Under the pieces are notes generated by a model that had not been told where the DNA came from, did not search any database, and saw only the letters and a program-made list of their open reading frames with translations. From positions 310,001 to 374,000 of the forward strand of contig NZ_JACJSE010000003.1 of assembly GCF_014698045.1 (NCBI RefSeq): a stretch of DNA of 64,000 nucleotides, in the 5' to 3' direction. Shown here in pieces: positions 53,093 to 62,096 of the stretch. Each line of letters starts with the position of its first letter. Position 1 is the stretch's first letter. A program made the position numbers and the translations under genes. The DNA comes from Aulosira sp. FACHB-615 (GTDB taxonomy: Bacteria > Cyanobacteriota > Cyanobacteriia > Cyanobacteriales > Nostocaceae).

Positions 53093-55147
53093 ATGAGCGG
53101 TATAGTTGGCATTTACAATCTAGATAGTCAGGCAATTGAACAGAAAAAGCTGGTCTTGATGGTAGATGCGATCGCTCATCGGGGGCCGGATGGTGCAGAT
53201 ATCTGGTGTGCTGGTGCAGTTGGCTTGGGTCATCGGATGCTGTGGACAACACCAGAATCACTGTTAGAAAAACTACCTTTTGTTGATCACACCGCTAATT
53301 TAGTCATTACAGCCGATTTACGCATAGATAACCGTGATGAACTAATCTCTGCCTTATCGATTAATCACTGTCCACCAGAAAAAATCACAGATAGCCAGTT
53401 AGTACTAGCAGCTTACGAAAAATGGGGTGAACAATGCCCAACCAAATTGCTTGGTGACTTTGCATTTGTGATCTGGGATCAAAATCAACAGAAATTATTC
53501 TGTGCGAGAGATCATTTTGGCATCAAACCCTTATATTACTGCTATCAACCAGGTAAGAAATTTTACTTTGCTTCGGAAATGAAGGCGCTGTTGTGTTTAC
53601 CGGAAGTGCCGAAAAAGGTGAATGAAATTGCGATCGCCAATCACCTACACCCATTCACAGAAGATAAATCAATTACATCCTACAAACATATACATCGATT
53701 ACCTCCGGCGCACACAATGACAGTGAGTTCCACAGGTAAATTAAGAACTCGCGCTTACTGGGCTTTAGAAATTGGTGAAGAGTTAAAACTCAACTCCGAT
53801 GCTGAATATGCCGCCGCTTTCCGAGAGATATTTATCGAGGCAGTGCGTTGTCGTTTACGCAGTGCATTTCCTGTTGGCTGTCATTTGAGTGGTGGTTTAG
53901 ATTCTTCCTCAATTGCTTGTGTAGCTAGGGATATCTTACAAACTAAAGGTATCAAGCTGCACACTTTCTCCAACATCTTTGAAGAAGTTCCAGAATGCGA
54001 TGAACGCCAATACATTAACCCTGTATTAAACCAAGGCGGATTTGTCCCCCATTACGTCCACGCTGATCAATCAGGCCCCTTATCAGAATGGCAGAAATAC
54101 TATCAATATATAGAAGAACCCTTTATTGGGCCTAGCCATTTTCTGGTGTGGGAATTAAATCGTGCCTCCCAACAAGCAGGGATTCGGATTTCTTTAGATG
54201 GTTTTGATGGTGATACAACCGTATCTCATGGCGTGACATACTTTGCCGAATTAGCACGTCAAGGAAAATGGCAGAAATTTATCCAAGAAGCTCAAGCCGT
54301 ATCACAACACTTTAATACTTCATTAGCCGCCCTTTTTTATCAATATGCCATTACCTACTTACAAGAATTAGTCAAACAGAGAAAATATTTCACCTTTTTG
54401 CAAACTGTTTGGCAAATTGGACAGCATTTTCGAGTGTCGCGGCGGAGATTGCTTGTTAGATATGGCATTAAATCCTTAGTTCCTGAGTATATCTTGAAAA
54501 TTTGGCGATCGCTCCGGGGTAAAAAGCAAAATCAACCCCAAGTCACTTCTTTAATCAACCCACAATTTGCCAAACAAGTCGGGATAAATCCGCAAACACC
54601 ATCTCAGGAACAAGCCGTCACAGTGAGAGAAGAACAGTGGCGTACCCTAAATTCTGCCCTATTTACCACAGTACTAGAACTGGGAGATTTATGTGCGGCA
54701 GCATTTTCTCTAGAGTCGCGTCATCCCTTTATGGATAAACGCTTGATTGAATTTTGCCTGTCTTTACCACCAGATCAAAAACTTTATCAAGGATGGTCTC
54801 GCTTTATTATGCGGAGAGCCTTAGATGGTATTCTTCCCCAAGAAGTGCAGTGGCGTGGTGGCAAAACAGATATGACACCAAACTTCCAGCGCGGTTTATT
54901 ACATCTTGATCGCGCACTGCTAGATGAAGTGATTACTAATGATGTCAGTAATATTCAAGAATTTGTGGATACCAACTTGCTCTACAGATTCTACAACAAC
55001 CTGATATCGACAAAGGAGGAGATAAACGATGATTCATTAATGCCAGTTTGGAACGTGCTAACACTTTCTCTGTGGCTAAATCATACTCAAAAAACCATAA
55101 GTCGGACTAGGGGCAGTGCAGTCTCAGCCTGCTCCTACCTAGACTGA
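53093..55147 (+). CDS. Lasso peptide cyclase (asparagine-synthase-like, C)
   Basis: 684 residues. The N-terminal Ntn-type domain begins MSGIVGIY, where the catalytic Cys of asparagine synthetase is Ser, so glutaminase activity is lost, as usual for lasso cyclases. The ATP-PPase motif SGGLDSSSIACVA sits near residue 265. It adenylates the Asp/Glu side chain and forms the isopeptide bond with the core N-terminus. The precursor gene follows 67 bp later. Confidence 0.9.
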   Translation: MSGIVGIYNLDSQAIEQKKLVLMVDAIAHRGPDGADIWCAGAVGLGHRMLWTTPESLLEKLPFVDHTANLVITADLRIDNRDELISALSINHCPPEKITDSQLVLAAYEKWGEQCPTKLLGDFAFVIWDQNQQKLFCARDHFGIKPLYYCYQPGKKFYFASEMKALLCLPEVPKKVNEIAIANHLHPFTEDKSITSYKHIHRLPPAHTMTVSSTGKLRTRAYWALEIGEELKLNSDAEYAAAFREIFIEAVRCRLRSAFPVGCHLSGGLDSSSIACVARDILQTKGIKLHTFSNIFEEVPECDERQYINPVLNQGGFVPHYVHADQSGPLSEWQKYYQYIEEPFIGPSHFLVWELNRASQQAGIRISLDGFDGDTTVSHGVTYFAELARQGKWQKFIQEAQAVSQHFNTSLAALFYQYAITYLQELVKQRKYFTFLQTVWQIGQHFRVSRRRLLVRYGIKSLVPEYILKIWRSLRGKKQNQPQVTSLINPQFAKQVGINPQTPSQEQAVTVREEQWRTLNSALFTTVLELGDLCAAAFSLESRHPFMDKRLIEFCLSLPPDQKLYQGWSRFIMRRALDGILPQEVQWRGGKTDMTPNFQRGLLHLDRALLDEVITNDVSNIQEFVDTNLLYRFYNNLISTKEEINDDSLMPVWNVLTLSLWLNHTQKTISRTRGSAVSACSYLD

Positions 55148-55214
55148 TTTGGTTAAATTTCAAAGCCAATATCTAGTCCAGTCAAAAACCAACAAAACAA
55201 CAGGAGACTTAACA

Positions 55215-55391
55215 ATGAAAAAAACTTACGAAGCGCCTCAACTGACAAACTACGGTAGCGTACAGAATATTACCAATGCTTTTGGGAGAAGAGGCGCACA
55301 AGATAATTTCATCATAGGAAATGAAACTTTTCCTGCTGTCGGCTTCGAGGGTTCTAGAGATGGTGTAGTTACTCCCGCACCCAGACCATAG
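55215..55391 (+). CDS. Lasso peptide precursor
   Basis: 58 residues; ATG at 55,215 preceded by AGGAG at 55,202-55,206. A TTG at 55,149 in the same frame is less likely. The leader matches the lasso motif Y-x2-P-x-L-x3-G-x5-T: Tyr 5, Pro 8, Leu 10, Gly 14, Thr 20. With Thr at -2, the core starts at Ala 22 and Asp 30 falls at core position 9, allowing an Ala1-Asp9 ring. The core of 37 residues is unusually long and ends TPAPRP, with Pro, not Ser, at the C-terminus. The mature product and any trimming are unknown. Confidence 0.82.
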   Translation: MKKTYEAPQLTNYGSVQNITNAFGRRGAQDNFIIGNETFPAVGFEGSRDGVVTPAPRP

Positions 55392-55467
55392 CTTTAGCAA
55401 GGTTATAGGTGTAATAGCATCACGGATACTATTATCCCTAAATCAAATCTAGAGCTAAGAAAGAAGG

Positions 55468-55560
55468 TAATCCTAAAAAAGTAAGTTAGTTTTAGGATTA
55501 CTGCAAAATCTAAATGAGATGTTTGGAAACATCAGGAACGCTATTTCCTGATGGCTTCCT
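55468..55560 (+). terminator. Two hairpins after the lasso precursor gene
   Basis: TAATCCTAAAA (55,468-55,478) pairs with TTTTAGGATTA (55,490-55,500). Then CATCAGGAA (55,530-55,538) pairs with TTCCTGATG (55,545-55,553), followed by TCCTTTATT. They could partly stop transcription after the precursor gene, raising precursor over kinase and exporter levels. Confidence 0.65.
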
Positions 55561-55656
55561 TTATTACAGATTGTCAGAGCTTTGTCAATTCAAAAGTGAT
55601 ACTAAAACTGAGTTTTGCGTAAATAAAAATTCACTCGTTATCCAGCAATATTTTAG

Positions 55657-56550
55657 ATGTACGTTTACACAGCATACAACTTAGGCATTCACTCGGAATT
55701 ACCCTTACCTGAACTCATCCCCAGTGACAAACCAGCAGATGTAGTCATCCGTTTTGGTAAGTTAAATGATCAACAACAAAACTTTAGTGATGGTGGTAAC
55801 TACCTGTTAGCGAGAATTGCCCAATTCGGGATGGTGTTGCTGAAAGATGGAAAAGAAATTGTCCTTGATCCCGATCCTGGTGTTGATGAAGCATTAACAC
55901 GGACTTTTCTGTTGGGTGCGATTATTTGCGTCTTGCTCCGACAGAGAGGCTTGCTTGTACTTCATGCTAGTAGTGTAGTCATCAATGGTAGTGCAGTTGC
56001 CTTTATGGCTGACTCTGGTTTTGGCAAGTCAACTCTGGCGGAATGTTTTCACGCTCACGGCTACAGCATTTTGACAGATGATGTTTTGGCCATTCAAGTT
56101 GGTGAACAACAGCCACTAGTCATTCCGGGTTTTCCTCAAATTAAGCTGTGGCCTGATGCGGCGACTTCTTTTGGTCATGTTCCAGATAGTTTACCTTTAC
56201 TAAATTCCCAAACCATCAAGCGGGTTCATCGACTGCAAGATGGTTTCTTTCAGAAATCTGTACCCCTGAAGAAGATTTATGTGTTAGCTGGCGGAACCCA
56301 CCCAGAAATCGTTCCTTTAGAACCAAAACAAAGCTTTGGTGAATTAGTGCGACATTCTAGGGAAATGCAAGCCTTGACTGCACCAGAATTTCTCAAAGCA
56401 CATTTCCAGCAATGTCTGAGTGTAGTTCAACAGGTGCCGATTTGTAGTTTACAACGGCAACGTTCTTTAGCGGCACTACCGGAGTTGGTGAAGCTAGTGG
56501 AAAATGATTTGGCTGAAAGAAACTTGTCTCCAGTTACAATCAAAGTTTAA
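55657..56550 (+). CDS. HPr-kinase-like protein of the lasso cluster
   Basis: 297 residues with an HprK-like P-loop (ADSGFGKSTL, about 118-127) and following ILTDDVLAIQ. In some lasso clusters an HPr-kinase homologue phosphorylates the C-terminal Ser of the precursor; this precursor ends in Pro, so another residue (Ser 47 or Thr 53) or another role must be considered. It lies between the precursor and exporter genes, 33 bp before the latter. Confidence 0.78.
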   Translation: MYVYTAYNLGIHSELPLPELIPSDKPADVVIRFGKLNDQQQNFSDGGNYLLARIAQFGMVLLKDGKEIVLDPDPGVDEALTRTFLLGAIICVLLRQRGLLVLHASSVVINGSAVAFMADSGFGKSTLAECFHAHGYSILTDDVLAIQVGEQQPLVIPGFPQIKLWPDAATSFGHVPDSLPLLNSQTIKRVHRLQDGFFQKSVPLKKIYVLAGGTHPEIVPLEPKQSFGELVRHSREMQALTAPEFLKAHFQQCLSVVQQVPICSLQRQRSLAALPELVKLVENDLAERNLSPVTIKV

Positions 56551-56583
56551 GAAATTAAATTTAGTGCGATCGCCATTTTAAAT

Positions 56584-58401
56584 ATGCAACTAGGCAAAAA
56601 AATTCGAGATAGACTGCAAAATACTCTGCGACTTTTGCCGGCATTGCGTCTAGTATGGCAAAGTAGCCCCCGTTGGACGATCGCCCGTGTCGTTTTACTA
56701 ATAATTCAAGGTATCTTACCTGTAGTCTCAATTTATCTTTCAAAACTGATTATTGATACGGTCGCTGCTAACTTGAGCCTAGCGGATAAGACATTAGCAT
56801 TTCGGAATGTCTTAGTATTAATTGCGCTGGCGGGTGGAATTACTTTATTAACAACCTTGGCTAACTCCTTAACAGAACTAGTCACCACTGCCCATTCTCA
56901 ACGGGTAACTGACTATATGCAAGGAATTATTAATGCTAAATCGATTGCGGCTGATTTAGAGTATTACGAAAATGCTTTATATTACGATACCTTACAAAGA
57001 GCGCAACAAGAAGCACCTTATCGACCACCGCAAATTCTCAATCGTCTAGCACAAATTGGTCAAAATAGTATTTCCTTAGTAGCAATGATTGGTTTGTTAC
57101 TAACACTGCATTGGGGAATTTTGGGGGTTTTATTTGTAGCTGCTTTGCCTGCTATGTTAGTGCGGATTAAATATAGCCGTATTATGTATGATTGGCAGCG
57201 CAAATGGACACCAATGCAACGCCAAGGTTTTTATTTAGCTTGGATGTTGACATCAGACCAATTTGCGAAAGAAATCCGCTTATTTGATTTAGGTCACTAT
57301 TTTAGTGATTGGTATCTTCGTATTCGTAGACAAATCTATAAAGAAAGCCTGAAAATTTTCACCAGGCGCTTTATCGCTAACTTTTTCGCCGAAGCGATCG
57401 CCGGGGTTCTCATATTTGCAATTTATGCTTTAATTATCTATCAAGCAATCAATGGTGTGCTGCGTTTGGGTGATTTAGTGCTTTATTACCAAGCACTCCA
57501 ACGAGGGCAGAACGATATTAAAAGTTTATTAGCTAACGTTTCAGCACTCTACGAAGATAATTTATTTTTAGGTAATCTCTACGAATTTCTTGACCTCCAA
57601 CCAAGATTAGCTGACCCAGTAAATCCCAAACCAATACCGCGACCAATGCAGACTGGGATTGTGTTTCATGATGTGAGTTTTCAATATTCTACTACCACTC
57701 GTCAGGCACTCCATAATATTAATTTGAGTATTAAACCAGGAGAAATAGTCGCACTGGTAGGTGAGAATGGTTCGGGAAAAACGACTTTAATTAAATTGCT
57801 GTGTCGTTTGTACGATCCATCCTCTGGCTGCATCACAATTGATGGTGTTGATATTAAAGATTATCAAATCTCTGAATTACGCCGTGACATCAGCGTGATT
57901 TTTCAAGACTATGCTAAATACAACTTTACCGCACAAGAAAATATTTGGTTAGCTAATATTGACTTGCCAGCTAATAGAGAGAGTATTATAGCGGCGGCGC
58001 GTCGTTCTGGTGCGGATAATGTCATTAGCAAATTACCCAAAGGTTATGACACAATTTTGGGTAAACTATTTGACCAAGGAGAAGAATTAAGTGTTGGTCA
58101 ATGGCAAAAAATCGCTTTAGCGCGGGCATTTTTACGAGATTCCCAGTTGATCGTTTTAGATGAACCTACCAGTGCAATGGACGCGAAAGCGGAATATGAA
58201 GTGTTTGAAAAATTCCGTCAACTTATCCAAAATCAGGCGGCGATTTTAATTAGTCATCGCTTGTCTACTGTCAAAATGGCCGATCGCATTTATGTGATGG
58301 AAAACGGCACAATTATTGAAAGTGGGACTCATAACGAACTGATACAAATGGGTAATCGCTACGCCTACTTATATGAAACTCAAGCCAAGCAATATCGTTA
58401 A
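56584..58401 (+). CDS. Lasso peptide ABC exporter
   Basis: 605 residues: an N-terminal ABC membrane domain with about six segments (for example VVLLIIQGILPVVSIYLSKLI, AGVLIFAIYALIIYQAI) and a C-terminal ATPase. Walker A GENGSGKTT, signature LSVGQ and Walker B LIVLDEPTSA are intact. No C39 peptidase domain, consistent with leader removal by B1/B2. It should export the lasso peptide and confer self-immunity. It ends 15 bp from the convergent PadR-like gene. Confidence 0.9.
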   Translation: MQLGKKIRDRLQNTLRLLPALRLVWQSSPRWTIARVVLLIIQGILPVVSIYLSKLIIDTVAANLSLADKTLAFRNVLVLIALAGGITLLTTLANSLTELVTTAHSQRVTDYMQGIINAKSIAADLEYYENALYYDTLQRAQQEAPYRPPQILNRLAQIGQNSISLVAMIGLLLTLHWGILGVLFVAALPAMLVRIKYSRIMYDWQRKWTPMQRQGFYLAWMLTSDQFAKEIRLFDLGHYFSDWYLRIRRQIYKESLKIFTRRFIANFFAEAIAGVLIFAIYALIIYQAINGVLRLGDLVLYYQALQRGQNDIKSLLANVSALYEDNLFLGNLYEFLDLQPRLADPVNPKPIPRPMQTGIVFHDVSFQYSTTTRQALHNINLSIKPGEIVALVGENGSGKTTLIKLLCRLYDPSSGCITIDGVDIKDYQISELRRDISVIFQDYAKYNFTAQENIWLANIDLPANRESIIAAARRSGADNVISKLPKGYDTILGKLFDQGEELSVGQWQKIALARAFLRDSQLIVLDEPTSAMDAKAEYEVFEKFRQLIQNQAAILISHRLSTVKMADRIYVMENGTIIESGTHNELIQMGNRYAYLYETQAKQYR

Positions 58402-58416
58402 CATCAGCAAAATAGG

Positions 58417-59130
58417 CTACTGTTCAGCGAGGAATTTATAAATATCACGCTTTACCTGAACAAGCAATTCCTTGACTCGGTTTGCTTGTTCTAAATTGCC
58501 ACTGCGACCAATTTGTGCGACGACATCATGTAACTCTATTAAAGTTTGGCGCAACTCAATCAATTCCGAAGGCTTGTTTTCTGCAAAACTGTCATAAGGA
58601 TTTTTTGAAGGAGATTGCTGTTGGCGATCGCTCAGTAACTGTCTACCATTATCTGTAATTGTGTAGATGCGCTTACCTTCGACTTGTTCACTAGTCAAAT
58701 AACCGCCTTCTTCCAACATTTGTAGCGTTGGATAAACTGAGCCTGGACTTAGTTTGCGAAAGCCTCCACGACGATTTTCTAGCTCTTTAATCAGTTCATA
58801 ACCATGCTGGGGACGCTCTGATAAAAGCGCCAGCAGCATAAATTTGATATCACCGCGCCGGGTGCGTGGCTCATCTCCCCAGTCACCACCAAATGAACCC
58901 CGGTGTCCATGTCCATGTCGTCCACTCATAGCAAATTGATGGGCAAATTTATGCTGGTGATGCTCCGATAAAAGTCCCAGCAGTTTCAATTTGATGTCAC
59001 CGCGCCGGGTGCGTGGCTCATCACCCAATAAATCTCTGTGTCCACGTCGTCCACCGCCCGAAAATTGCTGGGAAAATCCTTCTCCAGCGTGGGCTGGTAC
59101 AGGAAAACGTGAATGAAATGGTCTAAACAT
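58417..59130 (-). CDS. PadR-type transcriptional regulator with partial internal duplication
   Basis: 237 residues from the ATG at 59,130, which follows AAGGAG; a start at 59,163 is less likely. The C-terminal two thirds is a PadR winged helix (GDIKFMLLALLSERPQHGYELIKELENRRG, KLSPGSVYPTLQMLEEGGYL) and coiled-coil dimer helix. The N-terminal GDEPRTRRGDIKLKLLGLLSEHHQHK repeats the first 25 residues of this domain, giving a partial second copy. It is probably autoregulated through the CGATATATCG sites upstream. Confidence 0.85.
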   Translation of the reverse strand: MFRPFHSRFPVPAHAGEGFSQQFSGGGRRGHRDLLGDEPRTRRGDIKLKLLGLLSEHHQHKFAHQFAMSGRHGHGHRGSFGGDWGDEPRTRRGDIKFMLLALLSERPQHGYELIKELENRRGGFRKLSPGSVYPTLQMLEEGGYLTSEQVEGKRIYTITDNGRQLLSDRQQQSPSKNPYDSFAENKPSELIELRQTLIELHDVVAQIGRSGNLEQANRVKELLVQVKRDIYKFLAEQ

Positions 59131-59162
59131 TATGTAACTCCTTGTGTTTGTTTGACGTATCA

Positions 59163-59207
59163 CGATATATCGTTATCGTTAAATAAAATATATTCCGATA
59201 TATCGGA
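59163..59207. promoter_or_regulatory. PadR-type palindromic operators
   Basis: CGATATATCG (59,163-59,172) and TCCGATATATCGGA (59,194-59,207) are two copies of one palindrome 31 bp apart, directly upstream of the PadR-type gene. They are good candidates for autoregulatory binding sites. Confidence 0.75.
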
Positions 59208-59965
59208 TTTGTCAACAAATAATTTTCAACACAGCAGTTAAAGCATAGATATAGGACTTACGCGCAAGGTTGTTTGTTGAGATTGGGTGTGAGGGTATGG
59301 GGGTGTAAGGGTTTGGAACACTTACACCTTTACTCTTTACTCAGCACTCACAAAAAGACTAGTACAGGTCGGCTTAAATACAATACGGTTCTGCTCTACC
59401 TATTAAACAATGAGAAAGATTTGGGGGATTCTCCACGCCACATGCTTCAAGTCGGCAAAGCCGCCCAACGCAGTGGCTCCCCAAGCCCCCGATTGGGGGA
59501 CGCAACCGTCCCCCAAACCCCCTCCAAAATCATTTGGCTGTTTTTTTTGAGTTATCATTTACTGGTTTTGTTGTAATTTATTTTTCTTACCTGAACCGTA
59601 TTGGGCTTAAATAAACAGACCACACTTCGACCACGCGGTAGTTGAATCTCGACACTTCTCTTCTCCTACCGGAGACGCTACGCGAACGACAAGCTCAGTG
59701 CATCGCTTCGCTCGATTACCGCGAAGCCGAAACTCAGTGACCATAAGGAATTGCTAAAAGGCTTGTGGTATCAATATTCTTTCTTTTTCTTTTTGCCCTT
59801 CGGGTTCACCATTTGACGACAGTTGCCTCAAGTCGGGAGACCCTTTCAGCAGTTCCTCCTGGGGGAAACCCCCAAGACCGGACTGCTTCACCACGGCACT
59901 GTCTCCTTTATGCCGGGAAACCCGTCCACCGCAATGGCTCACCTTTTTACTTTTGCCTTGTTGTA
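59208..59965. other. Repeat-rich intergenic region, no gene believed
   Basis: About 760 bp holding mosaic repeats: ATAGGACTTACGCGCAAGG (59,252), TACACCTTTACTC blocks, CAAGTCGGCAAAGCCGCCCAACGC versus CAAGTCGGGAGACC (59,449 and 59,830), a GGAGACGCTACGCGAAC block (59,670) related to the furA-sigC repeat, and CCGGGAAACCCGTCCACCGC. Open frames here cross repeats and lack recognisable products. Confidence 0.6.
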
Positions 59966-61777
59966 CTAATTTTCCATCAACATCAAACGCAGAGGGTCTA
60001 AACACACGTACCAAGGGAAAGGTTTGTCTTTGATATTCACCCATTTCTCTTTGAAGACCTCTGCTTGTAGGTGATAGTCTTGCAGATTATTAGGGGCGGT
60101 GTGTAGTTTTAAAAATAATGTCATCCTATGGGGTGTTTCGCTGGTTCGCACTAACCAACAGGGAAAGGTATTAACGGGAGATTCATCTGCGGAAAAGATG
60201 AGTTGATGAGCGCGAATCCCGATGTGAGAGAGTTCATCAGGAATTGGTTGAACAACTTGCAAATGACAACCCCAATCTAGAGCTTGGATTGTTTGTGTTC
60301 CTTGAACAGCAGCACGAGAAAAGTTTTTACAGCCAGTTAATTTAGCTACGCTCACACTAGCAGGATGCTCGAAAATTTCATATTTGGAACCGTGATGAAC
60401 GGCTTGACCTTGTTCCAAGACTAATAAATTTGGACAAACGCGGTAAGCTTCATCCATGTTATGGGTGACAAATAAAGCTACACCTTGGTAATCGGCTAGA
60501 GTTTCGGTCATCTGTTGTTCTAGTTGACTCCGCAGATGAGTATCGAGGGCAGAAAATGGCTCATCGAGAAGTAATGCTTCTGGTTGACTGGCTAAGGCTC
60601 TGGCTAATGCGACCCGTTGTTGTTGACCGCCGGAAAGTTGGTGGGGATAGCGATCGCCCAATCCAGGTAACTGCATCGCTACTAGTTGTGATTCGATTTG
60701 CAGTCGGACACTTGACGCAGATAATCCCTTGGGTAAGCCAAAAGCGATGTTTTCCGCCACTGTCATATTCGGGAACAGAGCATAATTTTGGACTAAAAAA
60801 CCAATGCGGCGATCGCGGCTAGGTACATTAACGCCTTTTTCAGAATCAAATAACACCCTACCATTCAAAATTATCCGCCCTCTAGTTGGGGTTTCAATTC
60901 CTGCAATGCAACGCAGAATCATACTTTTACCTGCGCCGGAACCACCCAACAAGCCTAGTGGTTGTTCGTTGGTACTAAAGGAAACTTGCAAATGAAAACT
61001 GGGTAATTTTTTTTCAATGTCTACAAACAGACCGATTTCGGAAGTTGGCGCAGACACAACATAAGATTGAGCAACTCGTCTTTCTGATTTTCTTGTTCCT
61101 GTTTCCTTGTGTCTTCCCTTTTCTTTGACTTCTTGCCAAAAATTTACCGCAATAATCCCCGACAGGGAAATTACCATAATTGCGATCGCCCAAAACCAAG
61201 CTTCATCCATTGCGCCTGCTTCCACAGCAAAATAAATTGCCATTGGAATCGTTTGGGTTTGTCCAGGAATATTCCCCGCCAACATTAAGGTTGCGCCAAA
61301 TTCACCCAAAGCACGGGCAAAAGCCAAGGTCGTCGCGGCTAAAATTCCCGGTAAGGCTAAAGGTAAACTAATTCGCCAAAAAATTCTTGATTCACTTGCA
61401 CCCAGGGTTCTCGCTACCCGCAGCAAATTACCATCAATTTGTTCAAAAGCTCCCAGGGCTGTTTTATACATTAATGGGAAGGAAACCACAGTCGCGGCGA
61501 TCGCTGCACCATACCAAGTAAAAACAATCGTGAAATCAAAAGGTTCCATGAATTTCCCCACAGGCCCATTCTTGCCAAAAAATAACAGCAATAAAAAGCC
61601 GACAACTGTGGGTGGTAAAATTAGCGGCGCAACAAAAATACTCTCAATTAAAGATTTAGCCTTACCACGATAACTGAGCATCCAATAAGCCGCCGCAATG
61701 CCCACAAAAAAAGTGATAAATGTTGCCAATAATGCAGTTTTTAGCGATATCCAAAGCGGTGATAAATCCTGTGGCAT
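59966..61777 (-). CDS. modBC: ModB-ModC fusion, molybdate ABC transporter permease-ATPase
   Basis: 603 residues. Residues 1-220 are a ModB-type permease with about five membrane helices and the EAA-like loop (GASESRIFWRISLPLALPGI; ALGEFGATLM). From about 255 a ModC ATPase follows: Walker A GGSGAGKSM, signature LSGGQQQRVALARAL, Walker B LLLDEPFSALD; then a C-terminal TOBE-like part. Fused ModBC is known in Anabaena. It imports molybdate for nitrate reductase and nitrogenase. A Lys/Arg-rich linker joins the halves. Confidence 0.93.
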   Translation of the reverse strand: MPQDLSPLWISLKTALLATFITFFVGIAAAYWMLSYRGKAKSLIESIFVAPLILPPTVVGFLLLLFFGKNGPVGKFMEPFDFTIVFTWYGAAIAATVVSFPLMYKTALGAFEQIDGNLLRVARTLGASESRIFWRISLPLALPGILAATTLAFARALGEFGATLMLAGNIPGQTQTIPMAIYFAVEAGAMDEAWFWAIAIMVISLSGIIAVNFWQEVKEKGRHKETGTRKSERRVAQSYVVSAPTSEIGLFVDIEKKLPSFHLQVSFSTNEQPLGLLGGSGAGKSMILRCIAGIETPTRGRIILNGRVLFDSEKGVNVPSRDRRIGFLVQNYALFPNMTVAENIAFGLPKGLSASSVRLQIESQLVAMQLPGLGDRYPHQLSGGQQQRVALARALASQPEALLLDEPFSALDTHLRSQLEQQMTETLADYQGVALFVTHNMDEAYRVCPNLLVLEQGQAVHHGSKYEIFEHPASVSVAKLTGCKNFSRAAVQGTQTIQALDWGCHLQVVQPIPDELSHIGIRAHQLIFSADESPVNTFPCWLVRTSETPHRMTLFLKLHTAPNNLQDYHLQAEVFKEKWVNIKDKPFPWYVCLDPLRLMLMEN

Positions 61778-61842
61778 AGTTTATATAATCAAATATTTTC
61801 AACTTTTCCCAAGAGATAATGACAAAAAATATAGGGATACGG

Positions 61843-61967
61843 TTTGATTCCTGAATCTAGTTGTGTAAGCAGGAAATAGGGAATGGGGAGTAGGGAGTAG
61901 GGAGTAGGGAGTAGGAAAGACGGCTGATTTTGGTGTACTGATTTTTTTCATAAATCAAATATGAGTC
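61843..61967. repeat. Dispersed intergenic repeat, copy B
   Basis: Shares both ends with 9,594-9,755: TTTGATTCCTGAATCTAGTTG and GGTGTACTGATTTTTTTCAT...AATCAAATATGAGTC, around GGGAGTA heptamers. Lies between modBC and modA. It is shorter than copy A by an internal GC-rich block. Confidence 0.72.
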
Positions 61968-62096
61968 TATCGCAGACAATATTTTCTTATTTGATGTATT
62001 CCAAATATTGCATCTTGTTGATGAGCGAAGTCGAACAACGGTTAGTTATCGCCATCGAACCAAGATTGGTGAGCGAAGTCGAACCAACCTCTAAAA

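Noticed and set aside
59274..60044. Short ORFs downstream of the PadR-type gene
   Set aside because: They lie in dispersed repeats or antisense to modBC and show no recognisable protein features.
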